From positions 1 to 64,000 of the forward strand of contig CACYYD010000003.1 in the NCBI GenBank assembly GCA_902778585.1: a stretch of 64,000 bases of DNA, read 5' to 3'. Positions 33,205-43,472 of this stretch are shown here, in pieces. How positions within the stretch are numbered: the first letter of the stretch is position 1; each line of letters starts with the position of its first letter. The DNA is from an uncultured Eubacteriales bacterium. GTDB lineage: Bacteria > Bacillota > Clostridia > Peptostreptococcales > Anaerovoracaceae. A program made the position numbers and the translations under genes. The notes under the pieces are model-generated. The model worked only from the letters and a program-made list of their open reading frames with translations. It was not told the origin of the DNA and ran no database searches.

Positions 33205-35199
33205 ATGAAGAAGGATTATCCACACATCTTCGAACCTATCACAGTCAAGAGGACCACATTCAAAAACAGAGTAGTCATGACCCCGATGGGAACAAACTAT
33301 GCTGATCCTGACGGCGGCATCAACGACGATCACATCAACTATTACAGACTCAGAGCTAAAGGCGGCACAGGCCTCATCATCGTAGAAAACGTCTGCGTAG
33401 ACTTCCCTACAGGCTCCAACGGCACAAGCCAGCTCAGACTCGACCACGACATGTTCATGCCTAAGCTCTACAAGCTGACAGAAGCAGTCCACGAAGAAGG
33501 CGGACTCATCGCTGTTCAGATCAACCACGCAGGAGCATCTGCTTCATCCGCACGTACGGGAGTTCCTACTGTATCATCTTCGACAGTTCCTTCAAAGCTT
33601 GGCGGAGAGGCACCTCGTCCGCTCGAGAAGGATGAGATCGAAGCTATCGTAAAGAAGTACGGTGAAGCTGCAAAGCGCGCTGTTCAGGCAGGATTCGACG
33701 CTATCGAAGTTCACTGCGGACATTCCTATCTCATCAGCCAGTTCCTCTCGCCTATCTACAATAAGAGAACAGACGAGTTCGGCGGAAGTGCTGAGAACAG
33801 AGCACGTCTCGCAAGAATGGTCATCGACGAAGTCAGAAAGCAGGTAGGACCATTCATTCCTATCTTCGCAAGAATCAGTGCCGACGAATTTCTCGAGGGC
33901 GGAAACAACCTCGATGACTGCCTCGAGTATCTGCAGTACTTCGGAGACGAGGTCGATGTATACAACGTATCTGCAGCTCTCAACCCTTCGCTGCAGTATC
34001 AGATCGACAGCAACTGCTACCCTGATGGATGGCGTGCATACATGGCTAAGGCCGTTAAGGAAAGATACGGCAAGCCGGTCGTCACAATGGGCAACATCAG
34101 AAGCCCTAAGGTAGCAAACGACATCCTCGAGAGAGGCGACGCTGACTTCATCGGTATCGGCCGTGGCCTGATCGCTGACCCTGACTGGGTAAACAAGGCT
34201 GAATTCGGTCATGAGTGCGACATCAGAAAATGTATCAGCTGCAACATCGGATGCGCGGGCAACCGTATCCAGAACAACAGGCCTATCAGATGCACGGTCA
34301 ACCCGGCTGTCATCGAGGGCGAAGAGTACAAGAAGCTCAAGGTCAACAAGCCATGCAACGTTGTCGTTATCGGCGGCGGCACAGCCGGAATGGAAGCTGC
34401 ATGCACGGCTGCTGAAGTAGGCTGTACGGCATTCCTGATCGAGAAGGCCGATCACCTCGGCGGACTCGCATACGAGATCTCGAAGTTCCCTGACAAGAGC
34501 AGACTGAGAGACTTCCCTGATTACCTTGAGAGAAGGATCAAGAAGCTCCACAATCTGCACGTATTCCTGAACACAGAGGCTACTCCTGAGTTCATCAGGA
34601 CACTCAATCCTGACGTAATCGTCAACTCGACAGGTTCACTGCCTCTGATCCTCCCTATTCCGGGACTCAAGGAAAACGTTGGCAAGGGCAAGGTCCAGAC
34701 TGTACTCGGCGTTATCAACAACCTCGAGAACTATCCTGAGGATATGACAGGCAAGAAGGTCGTTGTTATCGGCGCCGGCGCCGTAGGACTCGATGTAGTG
34801 GAGTTCTTCGCGCCTAGAGGAGCGGACACCACGGTAATCGAGATGCTGCCGTATATCGTCGGACCTGCACTTGATCCTATCACAAAGGTCAGCATCGTTG
34901 ATCTGATGAATAAGTACAACGTACATCAGAGACCGTCCACAGCTCTTCAGGAAGTAAAGCCTGACAGCTTCGTAGTCAAGAATCCGGACGGATCCATCGA
35001 AGAAGTTGAGTTCGATTACGGATGCATCTGCATGGGACTCAAGTCCAATAACCCTGTACTCGACATGCTCAAGGAAGAGTTTGCTGATGTTGAGCTCATG
35101 AACATCGGTGACTCCAAGAGACAGAGAAGGATCATCGAAGGAACAGAAGAAGGACGTAATATCATCAAGGTGCTCAGGAAGAGAAACTTCATTGACTGA
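33205..35199 (+). CDS. NADH:flavin oxidoreductase / 2-enoate (dienoyl) reductase-like enzyme
   Basis: 664 aa from ATG at 33205 with GGGAGGAAA. An Old-Yellow-Enzyme TIM barrel for FMN (about 1-360) is followed by a [4Fe-4S] site CISCNIGC (about 345-352) and a Cys beyond. Two nucleotide-binding folds come next: FAD loop VVVIGGGTAGMEAA (about 386) and NAD loop VVVIGAGAVGLDVV (about 515). This architecture is that of 2-enoate reductase and FadH-type 2,4-dienoyl-CoA reductase. In this neighbourhood reduction of the ring double bond of shikimate or dehydroshikimate is plausible but unproven. Confidence 0.88.
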   Translation: MKKDYPHIFEPITVKRTTFKNRVVMTPMGTNYADPDGGINDDHINYYRLRAKGGTGLIIVENVCVDFPTGSNGTSQLRLDHDMFMPKLYKLTEAVHEEGGLIAVQINHAGASASSARTGVPTVSSSTVPSKLGGEAPRPLEKDEIEAIVKKYGEAAKRAVQAGFDAIEVHCGHSYLISQFLSPIYNKRTDEFGGSAENRARLARMVIDEVRKQVGPFIPIFARISADEFLEGGNNLDDCLEYLQYFGDEVDVYNVSAALNPSLQYQIDSNCYPDGWRAYMAKAVKERYGKPVVTMGNIRSPKVANDILERGDADFIGIGRGLIADPDWVNKAEFGHECDIRKCISCNIGCAGNRIQNNRPIRCTVNPAVIEGEEYKKLKVNKPCNVVVIGGGTAGMEAACTAAEVGCTAFLIEKADHLGGLAYEISKFPDKSRLRDFPDYLERRIKKLHNLHVFLNTEATPEFIRTLNPDVIVNSTGSLPLILPIPGLKENVGKGKVQTVLGVINNLENYPEDMTGKKVVVIGAGAVGLDVVEFFAPRGADTTVIEMLPYIVGPALDPITKVSIVDLMNKYNVHQRPSTALQEVKPDSFVVKNPDGSIEEVEFDYGCICMGLKSNNPVLDMLKEEFADVELMNIGDSKRQRRIIEGTEEGRNIIKVLRKRNFID

Positions 35200-35212
35200 T
35201 CAACCTCTCTAT

Positions 35213-35252
35213 TAAAAAAACTTCCGCGCTTTTCACAGCGCGGAAGTTTTTT
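35213..35252. terminator. Bidirectional terminator between flavoenzyme gene and groEL
   Basis: AACTTCCGCGC (35219-35229) pairs with GCGCGGAAGTT (35238-35248) around an 8-nt loop. There are Ts on the plus side and a run of seven As upstream that gives a T-run on the minus strand. Confidence 0.9.
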
Positions 35253-35294
35253 GATATCTGTTTTAGTAATGCTTACGGCCCGGGGCCGTGATCA

Positions 35295-36938
<1,644 letters not shown>

Positions 36939-36941
36939 CTA

Positions 36942-37223
36942 TTATTTTTCGATAGTAGCGAGGATGTCTTTCTGATTGATGATAGTATATTCAACGCCCT
37001 TGTACTTGAGCTCGCTTCCGCCGTATCTGCTGAAGATAACGATGTCGCCTACCTTGAGCTGCATTGGCTCTTCTTCTGTTCCCGGACCTACAGCCAGGAC
37101 CTCAGCCTGCTGTGGCTTTTCCTTTGCGCTGCCACTCAGCAGCAGACCTGCCTCTGTCTTCTCTTCGGCTTCCATTTTCTTTATAACTACTCTTGCTCCG
37201 AGCGGTTTGATTCCGATACTCAT
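36942..37223 (-). CDS. groES: Co-chaperonin GroES
   Basis: 93 aa. It caps the GroEL ring. It begins MSIGIKPLGARVVIKKM; a Gly-rich mobile loop follows at EKTEAGLLLSGSAKEK, then the roof region and VGDIVIFSRYGGSELK. First gene of the operon, 27 nt downstream of the CIRCE element. Start follows AGGAGGCATAAA. Confidence 0.97.
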   Translation of the reverse strand: MSIGIKPLGARVVIKKMEAEEKTEAGLLLSGSAKEKPQQAEVLAVGPGTEEEPMQLKVGDIVIFSRYGGSELKYKGVEYTIINQKDILATIEK

Positions 37224-37250
37224 TTTATGCCTCCTGATTTGCTATTCTTG

Positions 37251-37277
37251 TTAGCACTCTTAACATCTGAGTGCCAA
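37251..37277. promoter_or_regulatory. CIRCE operator (HrcA site) of groES-groEL
   Basis: TTAGCACTC (37251-37259), 9-nt spacer, GAGTGCCAA (37269-37277). This matches the CIRCE consensus with one change in the right arm. HrcA repression relieved by heat or misfolding stress is the established mechanism. Confidence 0.93.
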
Positions 37278-37349
37278 TCACCAAAACTTATTGTACTCAC
37301 TGCTCATATAAGTGTCAACACCCGTATATGAAGAAATCAACACTTTTCA

Positions 37350-38147
37350 TCACAGTTTTTTATCTCTGTAATAGTAGAACAGATACTGCTGCGCATAGCC
37401 TGCGAGACTGCCGAATCTCTCGGCTGCGAATCTCTGCATGCCCTTAGTGTCACCTTCGTCAAAGCCGTACATGTCATTCATTATGTGCTTTACCCAGGTA
37501 TCTACCGGGAAGGCCGCCATGTCTCTCAGTCCGAAGAGCATTATGCAGTTTGCCACCTTCGGACCTATGCCCAGATAAGAGAGGAGCTCTTCCCTGCAGG
37601 ACGGGCATCCCTCTTCCATATACCTTTTTGCCGCTGCGATTATATACGGTCCCCTGTAGCCGAGCTTCATAGCGGCCAGGTCTGCTTCGTCCGTCTGCAC
37701 AAGCGCCTCAGGCGACGGGAAAGCTTTTCTGCTGCTGCCATCTATCGGCTCTCCGTATTTATCGCACAGGGATTCTATGTTCTTCCTTATGCGCGGAATG
37801 TTGTTGTTCTGCGAGATGATAAACGAGATGATGGTCTCAAAAGGATCCTGATTCAGGATCCGTATCCCATACCCGTATTCAGCCGCTTTTCTGATGCGTG
37901 GCTCAGACTCTATCAGCCTGTTCTTTATCTCTCCGTAATCCGTATCCAGATCGAAGTAGTTTCTCCAGAATGCTTCGTCTCCTCCCGTTGCTTCCACGGT
38001 CAGAGTATCTCCTTCCGCAAATACCCTTGCAGCAAAAGAGCCTGCGGCTCCGGTATAGGCGCCGGAGCCGTCAGGCATCCATCTGAAGCATTGTCCGCAT
38101 TCAAAGATATGAGTCAGATCAAGATCATGTATATCTCTGAAAACCAT
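37350..38147 (-). CDS. ogg: 8-oxoguanine DNA glycosylase/AP lyase, OGG1 type
   Basis: 265 aa. It removes 8-oxoG opposite C and nicks the abasic site. An N-terminal OGG domain (FECGQCFRWMPDGSGAYTG) precedes the HhH-GPD core with LLSYLGIGPKVANCIMLFG and the catalytic FPVDTWVKHIM. The Lys of GPKVAN and Asp of PVDTW are both present. Last gene of a run with the ECF transporter (3 nt after the S component), probably by chance of operon packing. Confidence 0.9.
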   Translation of the reverse strand: MVFRDIHDLDLTHIFECGQCFRWMPDGSGAYTGAAGSFAARVFAEGDTLTVEATGGDEAFWRNYFDLDTDYGEIKNRLIESEPRIRKAAEYGYGIRILNQDPFETIISFIISQNNNIPRIRKNIESLCDKYGEPIDGSSRKAFPSPEALVQTDEADLAAMKLGYRGPYIIAAAKRYMEEGCPSCREELLSYLGIGPKVANCIMLFGLRDMAAFPVDTWVKHIMNDMYGFDEGDTKGMQRFAAERFGSLAGYAQQYLFYYYRDKKL

Positions 38148-38150
38148 GCT

Positions 38151-38723
38151 CTACTCTTCGCTCTCCTTTGTAAGGCTGCCCTTCTGGGATCTTGTCTTGC
38201 TGTAGAGTACCAGAAGGATAGTTCCGATAACGCCTGTGGAGATGGCGTTGGATATAGCTGCCACGATACCCTGTGTGAATACCAGGTTCACAGGCTCGGA
38301 GTAGATGACGATATCAAGGACAGGTGCAACGATTATCCATGCGATCGCGTTGGCGATGAGCTGCATAACGTTGAAATAGATGATGTCCTTCTTTCCGAAG
38401 ATGCCCTCTTCTACTCTCAGTTTTCCGTACGAGAGACCGACGATGAGTCCTGCGATGCCGCTGGCAATGACCCAGCTCCACCATACTGATCCGTACTGTA
38501 CCGAATCGGACAGCGCGTGTCCGATGAACTGGATGAGGCAGCCGGCGATAGGTCCGAAGAGTGCGGCAAAGAATCCGCCTACTCCGTAAGCTGTCTGGAT
38601 CTCTGTCTCAGGAATGCCTGTAGGTACCTTGAGGTACATGAACATTACTGTGAACAGTGCAGCACCGAGTCCCGTAGCTACGATAGTTCTTGTCTTGAAG
38701 TCGAACAGTTTTTTCTTTTCCAT
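38151..38723 (-). CDS. ECF transporter S component, UPF0397 family
   Basis: 190 aa with about five or six TMs. The family pattern is clear: TRTIVATGLGAALF, IPETEIQTAYGVGGFFAALFGPIAGCLI, GHALSDSVQYGSVWWSWVIASGI. It is the substrate-binding membrane subunit that docks on EcfT and EcfA. Substrate unknown; the adjacent SAM hydrolase and the fused EcfA fit a dedicated transporter. Start is preceded by GGAGGAACACAA. Confidence 0.88.
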   Translation of the reverse strand: MEKKKLFDFKTRTIVATGLGAALFTVMFMYLKVPTGIPETEIQTAYGVGGFFAALFGPIAGCLIQFIGHALSDSVQYGSVWWSWVIASGIAGLIVGLSYGKLRVEEGIFGKKDIIYFNVMQLIANAIAWIIVAPVLDIVIYSEPVNLVFTQGIVAAISNAISTGVIGTILLVLYSKTRSQKGSLTKESEE

Positions 38724-38759
38724 TTGTGTTCCTCCGTAAATTTATTTTCACAAATAATA

Positions 38760-39605
38760 CTAAGCTTTTCTGAATGTCACGGTCCACTCAGGTCCGTAGC
38801 CTATGCCGTATTCTGAGGCAAAGCTGCCCTGGCTCACCGCGACCGCTACTCTCATGAGTTCGTTATTGTATGAAAGCACCGTGCCCTTTTCCACAAAGCC
38901 GAAGCTCGGCTGGAAGGATACGGTATCCTCGAATACCTTCTCTCCGTCATGCTCTATCGTCATGAGCGCATCTTCTCCGTAGCCGAATCCCGCGGCCTTG
39001 AATTCAGGTGTAGGGATGTTGGTCCAGAGGTTGCCGAAATTCGGGTCGTCGATCTCGAATATGCCCTTTACGAGCCCGTCGCTTATCTCCGGCTCAAGTA
39101 TATCGTGCATCACGATCTCATCGACCGGATATTCAGGTCCGACGCCGGAGAAATCGATTATACCACTTGCAAGCCTTGCAGCGGTATACCCATATACATC
39201 TCTTCCGTGAAAAATAGCGACTTCTTCGGTGCCCTTGCCCCTGAGTCTGTTCACGCTCTCATCTATCTGCCTGACAGCTTTGATGCCCATGTATTTCTTC
39301 ACGTGGGTAAGAGTTCCGTTGTCGGGTGTGACAACATAGTGCCCTGTTTCTGTAAGAGCGACACAGCTCTTGCGCGAGGTGCCGACTCCCGGGTCTACCA
39401 CCGATACGTAGATGGTTCCCTCAGGCCAGAACGGAAGGCTCTGGTAAAGCCTGTAGCTGGCGCTCCACGAGTCATACTGCGGGAGTTCGTGTGTTCCGTC
39501 CATTATCTCGAGCTCGCGGTCCACAGACTTGACGACGCCGTACATGGAGCTTACCGCTCCCTCTTTATATGTAAAATCCGTCTGAAATACGAGTATTGGT
39601 TTCAT
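38760..39605 (-). CDS. SAM hydroxide adenosyltransferase (SAM hydrolase, DUF62)
   Basis: 281 aa. It splits S-adenosylmethionine with water to adenosine and methionine in characterised relatives. Seen: N-terminal FQTDFTYKEGAVSSMYGV, VDPGVGTSRKSC and FHGRDVYGYTAARLA, which give the Asp-Arg-His set of the hydroxide-using family, and a C-terminal beta-barrel domain. It sits between EcfT and the S component, suggesting a link between the imported solute and SAM, adenosine or methionine metabolism. Confidence 0.88.
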   Translation of the reverse strand: MKPILVFQTDFTYKEGAVSSMYGVVKSVDRELEIMDGTHELPQYDSWSASYRLYQSLPFWPEGTIYVSVVDPGVGTSRKSCVALTETGHYVVTPDNGTLTHVKKYMGIKAVRQIDESVNRLRGKGTEEVAIFHGRDVYGYTAARLASGIIDFSGVGPEYPVDEIVMHDILEPEISDGLVKGIFEIDDPNFGNLWTNIPTPEFKAAGFGYGEDALMTIEHDGEKVFEDTVSFQPSFGFVEKGTVLSYNNELMRVAVAVSQGSFASEYGIGYGPEWTVTFRKA

Positions 39606-39625
39606 GTATGAATTACCTCCGTTAT

Positions 39626-40462
39626 TTATATGAACGGGTTCCAGAACCTGGATCCTCCGTTGACAAGGAATGTCATGAGCAGCGAGCCCGCGAGTATCAG
39701 TATGCCGACAGCTATCGCGATATAGTCGCTCTTTCTGAGAGGCTCAGCGACATACCAGGTCCTCTTTTTATGCTTTCCGAAGCTCCTAAGATCCATCGCG
39801 TTGCTTATAAGATCTATCCTGTCGAGTGTCGAAAGAATGAGCGGCACCATCACGGCGACAACATTCTTTACCCTCTGTCCGAATTTCTCCTTCTTTGAGA
39901 AGTCGAGTCCGCGGCTCTGCTGGGCGAGCGCTATGTCGTTGTATTCCCTTATGATATCCGGGAAGTACCTGAGAGTCAGTGACAGAGCGTACGTGCCCTT
40001 GTAGCTCACGCCTATCCTGTTGAGAGACGCTGCGAATTCGCTCGGGTTCGTCGTCAGCAGAAAGAGCATCCCCATCGGGACCATCGAAGCGTACTTGGAT
40101 ATCTTGGTTATCTGGTACAGCAGCTGTTCCTGCGTCACCACATATCTCTTGCTGAATCTGAAGAGTTCGTGTGATGTGCCGTATATCTCAGTGCCGTAGA
40201 CCGGGCTGAAGAGATATGTGAGTATAAAGTTCAGCAGCAGGAATATCGCTACGTATATCAGCATCACCTTTATCTGCTTGAACTTGAGCTCTGACATCCA
40301 GAAGAACACGCATGAAAGCACTGTCACAAAGAGTATGTATCTTATGTCGTACGAGAACATCACGGAGAATGTCATACAAATGAAGCAGATCAGCTTTGTG
40401 AGGCCAGACAGCCTGAATATGAGGTTGTCACGCTCTATGTAGTCGAAGAGTTTGGTTTTCAT
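39626..40462 (-). CDS. ecfT: ECF transporter transmembrane component EcfT
   Basis: 278 aa with about six TMs. The coupling motifs contacting the ATPases are present: LAQQSRGLDF and the second A-x-x-x-R-like element ISNAMDLRSFG. It bridges S component and EcfA. The start overlaps ecfA by 4 nt (ATGA). Confidence 0.9.
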   Translation of the reverse strand: MKTKLFDYIERDNLIFRLSGLTKLICFICMTFSVMFSYDIRYILFVTVLSCVFFWMSELKFKQIKVMLIYVAIFLLLNFILTYLFSPVYGTEIYGTSHELFRFSKRYVVTQEQLLYQITKISKYASMVPMGMLFLLTTNPSEFAASLNRIGVSYKGTYALSLTLRYFPDIIREYNDIALAQQSRGLDFSKKEKFGQRVKNVVAVMVPLILSTLDRIDLISNAMDLRSFGKHKKRTWYVAEPLRKSDYIAIAVGILILAGSLLMTFLVNGGSRFWNPFI

Positions 40463-42177
40463 TTGCGGACCACCTCCCTCTCATATGTGATGAAGTGGTC
40501 GACGAATGCCGCCGGATCCTCCGCCCCTATCTTCAGCGCAAGCTCATACAGGGATGTGAGCTTAAGGCTCGCCTTTCCCGCGATCTCCTCGTCTGTGAGT
40601 ATATCGACAGCGCTTGAGTCGCCTATTATCCTTCCGTCATGTATGACTATGGCATGAGGCGTATACTCCAGCATCAGATGCATGTCGTGCGTGATCATGA
40701 TGATGGTAACGCCGCTGTCATTGAGACTCTTGAGGAACTCCATGATGTCGGTGTAATGCCTGTAATCCTGCCCTGCCGTAGGCTCATCCAGTATGAGTAT
40801 CTGCGGATCGAGGACCAGCATGGACGCTATGGTGACACGCTTCTTCTGCCCGAAGCTGAGAGCCGACACCGGCCATTTCTTGAACGGATAGAGTCCGCAT
40901 ACCCTGAGAGCCTTGTCGACGCGTTCTTCTATCACATCTTCAGAAGCGCCTCTTATCTTAAGACCCAGAGCAACCTCGTCGTATATCATCGGTTTGGAGA
41001 TCATCTGGTTCGGATTCTGCATCACGTAGCCTATCTTCTGGCCGCGCTCCTTGATCGTCCAGTCCTTTATGTCTTCGCCGTAATATCTGATGCAGCCTTT
41101 GTCCTCGTGCACAAAGCCGCATATGACCTTGGCGAGCGTGCTCTTACCGGCTCCGTTCGTTCCGACGATGCTCACCATCTCTCCTTCATGGATGCGGAAG
41201 TTTATGTCCTGAAGGTTCTTCCTTCTTGAGGTGTACTGGAAGTCCATGTGCTCCGCTTCGAGTATCACCGGTCTCTCAGGCTGTTCTTCCTTCTGTATCT
41301 TCTGTGACGCCCATTTAAGAAGAGGCTCCTTTACCGCAGCGGTATCCAGGGTCTCCATCCTGCCGGCATGCATCTCCGGAGTCACCTCTATGCCCGCGTA
41401 CTTCATGGCGGTCACATAGAGCGGCTCTCTTATCCCGAGCTCAGGCAGTATGCCCGAAGCCATTATCTCATCGGGGCTTTTATCTGCTACTATCCTTCCG
41501 TCCGAAATGACGATTATGCGGTCAACATCCCTGTACAGTACATCCTCGAGCCTGTGCTCTATTATGATGACAGTCTTGCCGAACTGTTTATGTACATCGT
41601 CAATGAGCGCTATGGCCGTCTTGCCGGTCGCCGGGTCAAGGTTGGCGAGAGGCTCGTCGAACAGCAGGATGTCTACATCGTCTACCATGACGCCCGCAAA
41701 AGACACTCTCTGCTTCTGTCCGCCGGACAGCTCATAAGGCGACGATTTGAGCATGCTCCCCATGCCGACTATGTCTGCGACCTTCTGCACTGTCTCGCGC
41801 ATCTCTCCTACCGGCACAAGGTCGTTCTCGAGCGCGAAAGCGATGTCTTCGCCTACCGAAAGGCCTACAAACTGCCCGTCAGAATCCTGGAGGACAGTGC
41901 CTACATGCTTCGAGAGGCTGAAGATGTCGCTGTTTTTGGTCTCCTGTCCGCAGACCTTAAGACTTCCCGTTATCTCTCCCTTCATGGAGAACGGGATCAG
42001 TCCGTTTATGCAATGTCCTATAGTGCTCTTTCCGCTTCCGGACGGACCGACTATGAGGACCTTTTCGCCTTTGTTTATCGTCAGGTCGATATCATAAAGA
42101 GTCGGCTCCATCTGTGAGAAATACTTGAAGCCGAAATCTCTGAACTCTATGACTGCCTGATTGCTTTTGTCTGCCAA
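40459..42177 (-). CDS. ecfA: Fused ECF ATPase (EcfA1-EcfA2 in one chain)
   Basis: 572 aa containing two complete ABC ATPase domains. First: GPSGSGKST (about 43-51), LSGGQKQR, LLFDEPLANLDP. Second: GTNGAGKST (about 343), LSFGQKKR, LILDEPTAGQD. Most ECF systems have two separate ATPases; the fusion fits a dedicated transporter with the UPF0397 S component. Read after the P-loop gene at 42202, 24 nt apart. Confidence 0.93.
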   Translation of the reverse strand: MADKSNQAVIEFRDFGFKYFSQMEPTLYDIDLTINKGEKVLIVGPSGSGKSTIGHCINGLIPFSMKGEITGSLKVCGQETKNSDIFSLSKHVGTVLQDSDGQFVGLSVGEDIAFALENDLVPVGEMRETVQKVADIVGMGSMLKSSPYELSGGQKQRVSFAGVMVDDVDILLFDEPLANLDPATGKTAIALIDDVHKQFGKTVIIIEHRLEDVLYRDVDRIIVISDGRIVADKSPDEIMASGILPELGIREPLYVTAMKYAGIEVTPEMHAGRMETLDTAAVKEPLLKWASQKIQKEEQPERPVILEAEHMDFQYTSRRKNLQDINFRIHEGEMVSIVGTNGAGKSTLAKVICGFVHEDKGCIRYYGEDIKDWTIKERGQKIGYVMQNPNQMISKPMIYDEVALGLKIRGASEDVIEERVDKALRVCGLYPFKKWPVSALSFGQKKRVTIASMLVLDPQILILDEPTAGQDYRHYTDIMEFLKSLNDSGVTIIMITHDMHLMLEYTPHAIVIHDGRIIGDSSAVDILTDEEIAGKASLKLTSLYELALKIGAEDPAAFVDHFITYEREVVRK

Positions 42178-42201
42178 TGTATCCGCCTTTCGCTTCTGCT
42201 G

Positions 42202-43071
42202 TCAGTGCAGTTTCCTGGAGAGCATTTCCTCTCTGTCCTTAACGATATCCCTTATCCTTACGTTGACGCTTTCTATCGTGAACGCGGTCATCGTGGCCAG
42301 AGCGTCGAACACATCATGCTGAAGCTCTATGCACTTGTTCACTGACTCAGGGTCTCTTACCGCCATTACGTCTATGGTAACGGACATGCTTATCTGCTTG
42401 CCGTTGCTCATCCTGTCCACCACGACGAGATGAGTGTTGTATTTTTCGGCTGCTATGCGCACTATGTCCCTTATTACCTGCTCGCTTATCGAGAAGCTGC
42501 CGAAATAGCTGAAAGTCGGTCTTACTACCGTACGGTCATCCGGACCATCATCGGCCTTCTGTTCGTCTTCGAGAGCGTTCCCGCGAGCCTTGTCGATAAA
42601 CTGCTTTATCGGGTCCATAAAGTAGCCGGCGAAGTCACGCCTCAGCTGTCCGACAGGCGCAGGTATTACATGCTCGCCTTCATCCAGCCTGTAATGGGCG
42701 GCTATCTGCCTCTCCTCTTCGGTGGTAACGTCCTCTATGTATATGCGTTCGCTTATCGGATCAAGTCCGAGCTGCGACGCGACTATGTCAGTCATCCTGT
42801 CGGATGTGCCGATTATCATCAGCACCTTTGGCTTATATCTTTCGAGTGCTGCCTTCACGGACTCGCGGTGGTCCTCATAATTGAAGAGCGCGGTCCTCAT
42901 CGCGGCTGCTTTTGAAGCGCACTTTTTCGCGGAGCTTCCGGCAACGATCTGGCCCTTATATATGAGAAGTCCGTCGTCGATTATGGCATCGAAACCGCGC
43001 CTCTGCGCCAGAGCAGTGGCCTGAAAACTCTTTCCCGTACCGCTTTTTCCCGTGAATGAAACGACCTTCAT
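42202..43071 (-). CDS. P-loop NTPase fused to an Asp23-like domain
   Basis: 289 aa. Residues 1-170 form a P-loop domain starting MKVVSFTGKSGTGKSFQA (Walker A near 8-15) with LMIIGTSDRMTDIVASQLGL further on. Residues about 195-285 resemble the Asp23/Gls24 domain: GSFSISEQVIRDIVRIAAEKY, SMSVTIDVMAVRDPESVN, then FTIESVNVRIRDI. I do not know a characterised protein with this pairing. It is the first gene of the ECF operon, so a role in transporter or envelope control is possible. Shine-Dalgarno weak. Confidence 0.65.
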   Translation of the reverse strand: MKVVSFTGKSGTGKSFQATALAQRRGFDAIIDDGLLIYKGQIVAGSSAKKCASKAAAMRTALFNYEDHRESVKAALERYKPKVLMIIGTSDRMTDIVASQLGLDPISERIYIEDVTTEEERQIAAHYRLDEGEHVIPAPVGQLRRDFAGYFMDPIKQFIDKARGNALEDEQKADDGPDDRTVVRPTFSYFGSFSISEQVIRDIVRIAAEKYNTHLVVVDRMSNGKQISMSVTIDVMAVRDPESVNKCIELQHDVFDALATMTAFTIESVNVRIRDIVKDREEMLSRKLH

Positions 43072-43095
43072 TTTACTCTTAAGAACACACCTTTC
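43067..43095. other. Divergent upstream region of the ECF operon and ferredoxin gene
   Basis: The 161-bp gap 43072-43232 separates the divergent genes. The ferredoxin promoter is seen at 43167-43195. I see no clear promoter for the minus-strand operon. Confidence 0.4.
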
Positions 43096-43166
43096 AGATT
43101 GTTTACCCCTTGCAATTACTAATTCCCACCGTTTTGGTAGGATTGTTTCATTTTGTTTTTTTGATA

Positions 43167-43195
43167 TTTACAAGCCAGAAATCAAGTGTTATACT
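43167..43195 (+). promoter_or_regulatory. Sigma-A-type promoter of the ferredoxin gene
   Basis: TTTACA (43167-43172), 17-nt spacer, TATACT (43190-43195), 38 nt upstream of the ferredoxin ATG. Near-consensus boxes suggest strong constitutive expression. Confidence 0.75.
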
Positions 43196-43232
43196 CTGAC
43201 CGTAGATATTGAATTTTTAAGGAGGTAATATT

Positions 43233-43400
43233 ATGGCTTTCAAGATCACTGATGATTGCATCGGTTGCGGACTTTGCGCAGCTAACTGCCCTGTAGAGGC
43301 TATTTCGGAAGGAACTCCTTTCGTAATCGACGAGAGCGCTTGCATCGACTGCGGAGCTTGCGCAGCTAACTGCCCTGTAGGCGCACCTGTTGAGGCTTAG
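43233..43400 (+). CDS. 2[4Fe-4S] ferredoxin
   Basis: 55 aa. Two CxxCxxCxxxCP clusters (CIGCGLCAANCP at 9-20 and CIDCGACAANCP at 37-48) make a clostridial-type low-potential electron carrier for anaerobic redox enzymes. Start has AAGGAGGTAATATT, an ideal ribosome binding site. Single-gene transcript between its own promoter and terminator. Confidence 0.95.
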   Translation: MAFKITDDCIGCGLCAANCPVEAISEGTPFVIDESACIDCGACAANCPVGAPVEA

Positions 43401-43420
43401 TTAACAACCATAATTATTAA

Positions 43421-43452
43421 AATCCCGTAGCTGTAAGGCTACGGGATTTTGT
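43421..43452. terminator. Bidirectional terminator of ferredoxin and rex
   Basis: AATCCCGTAGC (43421-43431) pairs perfectly with GCTACGGGATT (43438-43448) around a 6-nt loop. There is a T-rich tail on both strands. Confidence 0.9.
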
Positions 43453-43472
43453 TTTCTCCGGAATTTCTTCCG

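Noticed and set aside
33187..34560. Long minus-strand ORFs opposite the flavoenzyme gene
   Set aside because: Shadow frames of a strongly biased coding sequence; no ribosome binding site or recognisable domain.
43398..43420. Rex operator after the ferredoxin gene
   Set aside because: A TTAACAA half-site is present but the opposite half-site is missing.
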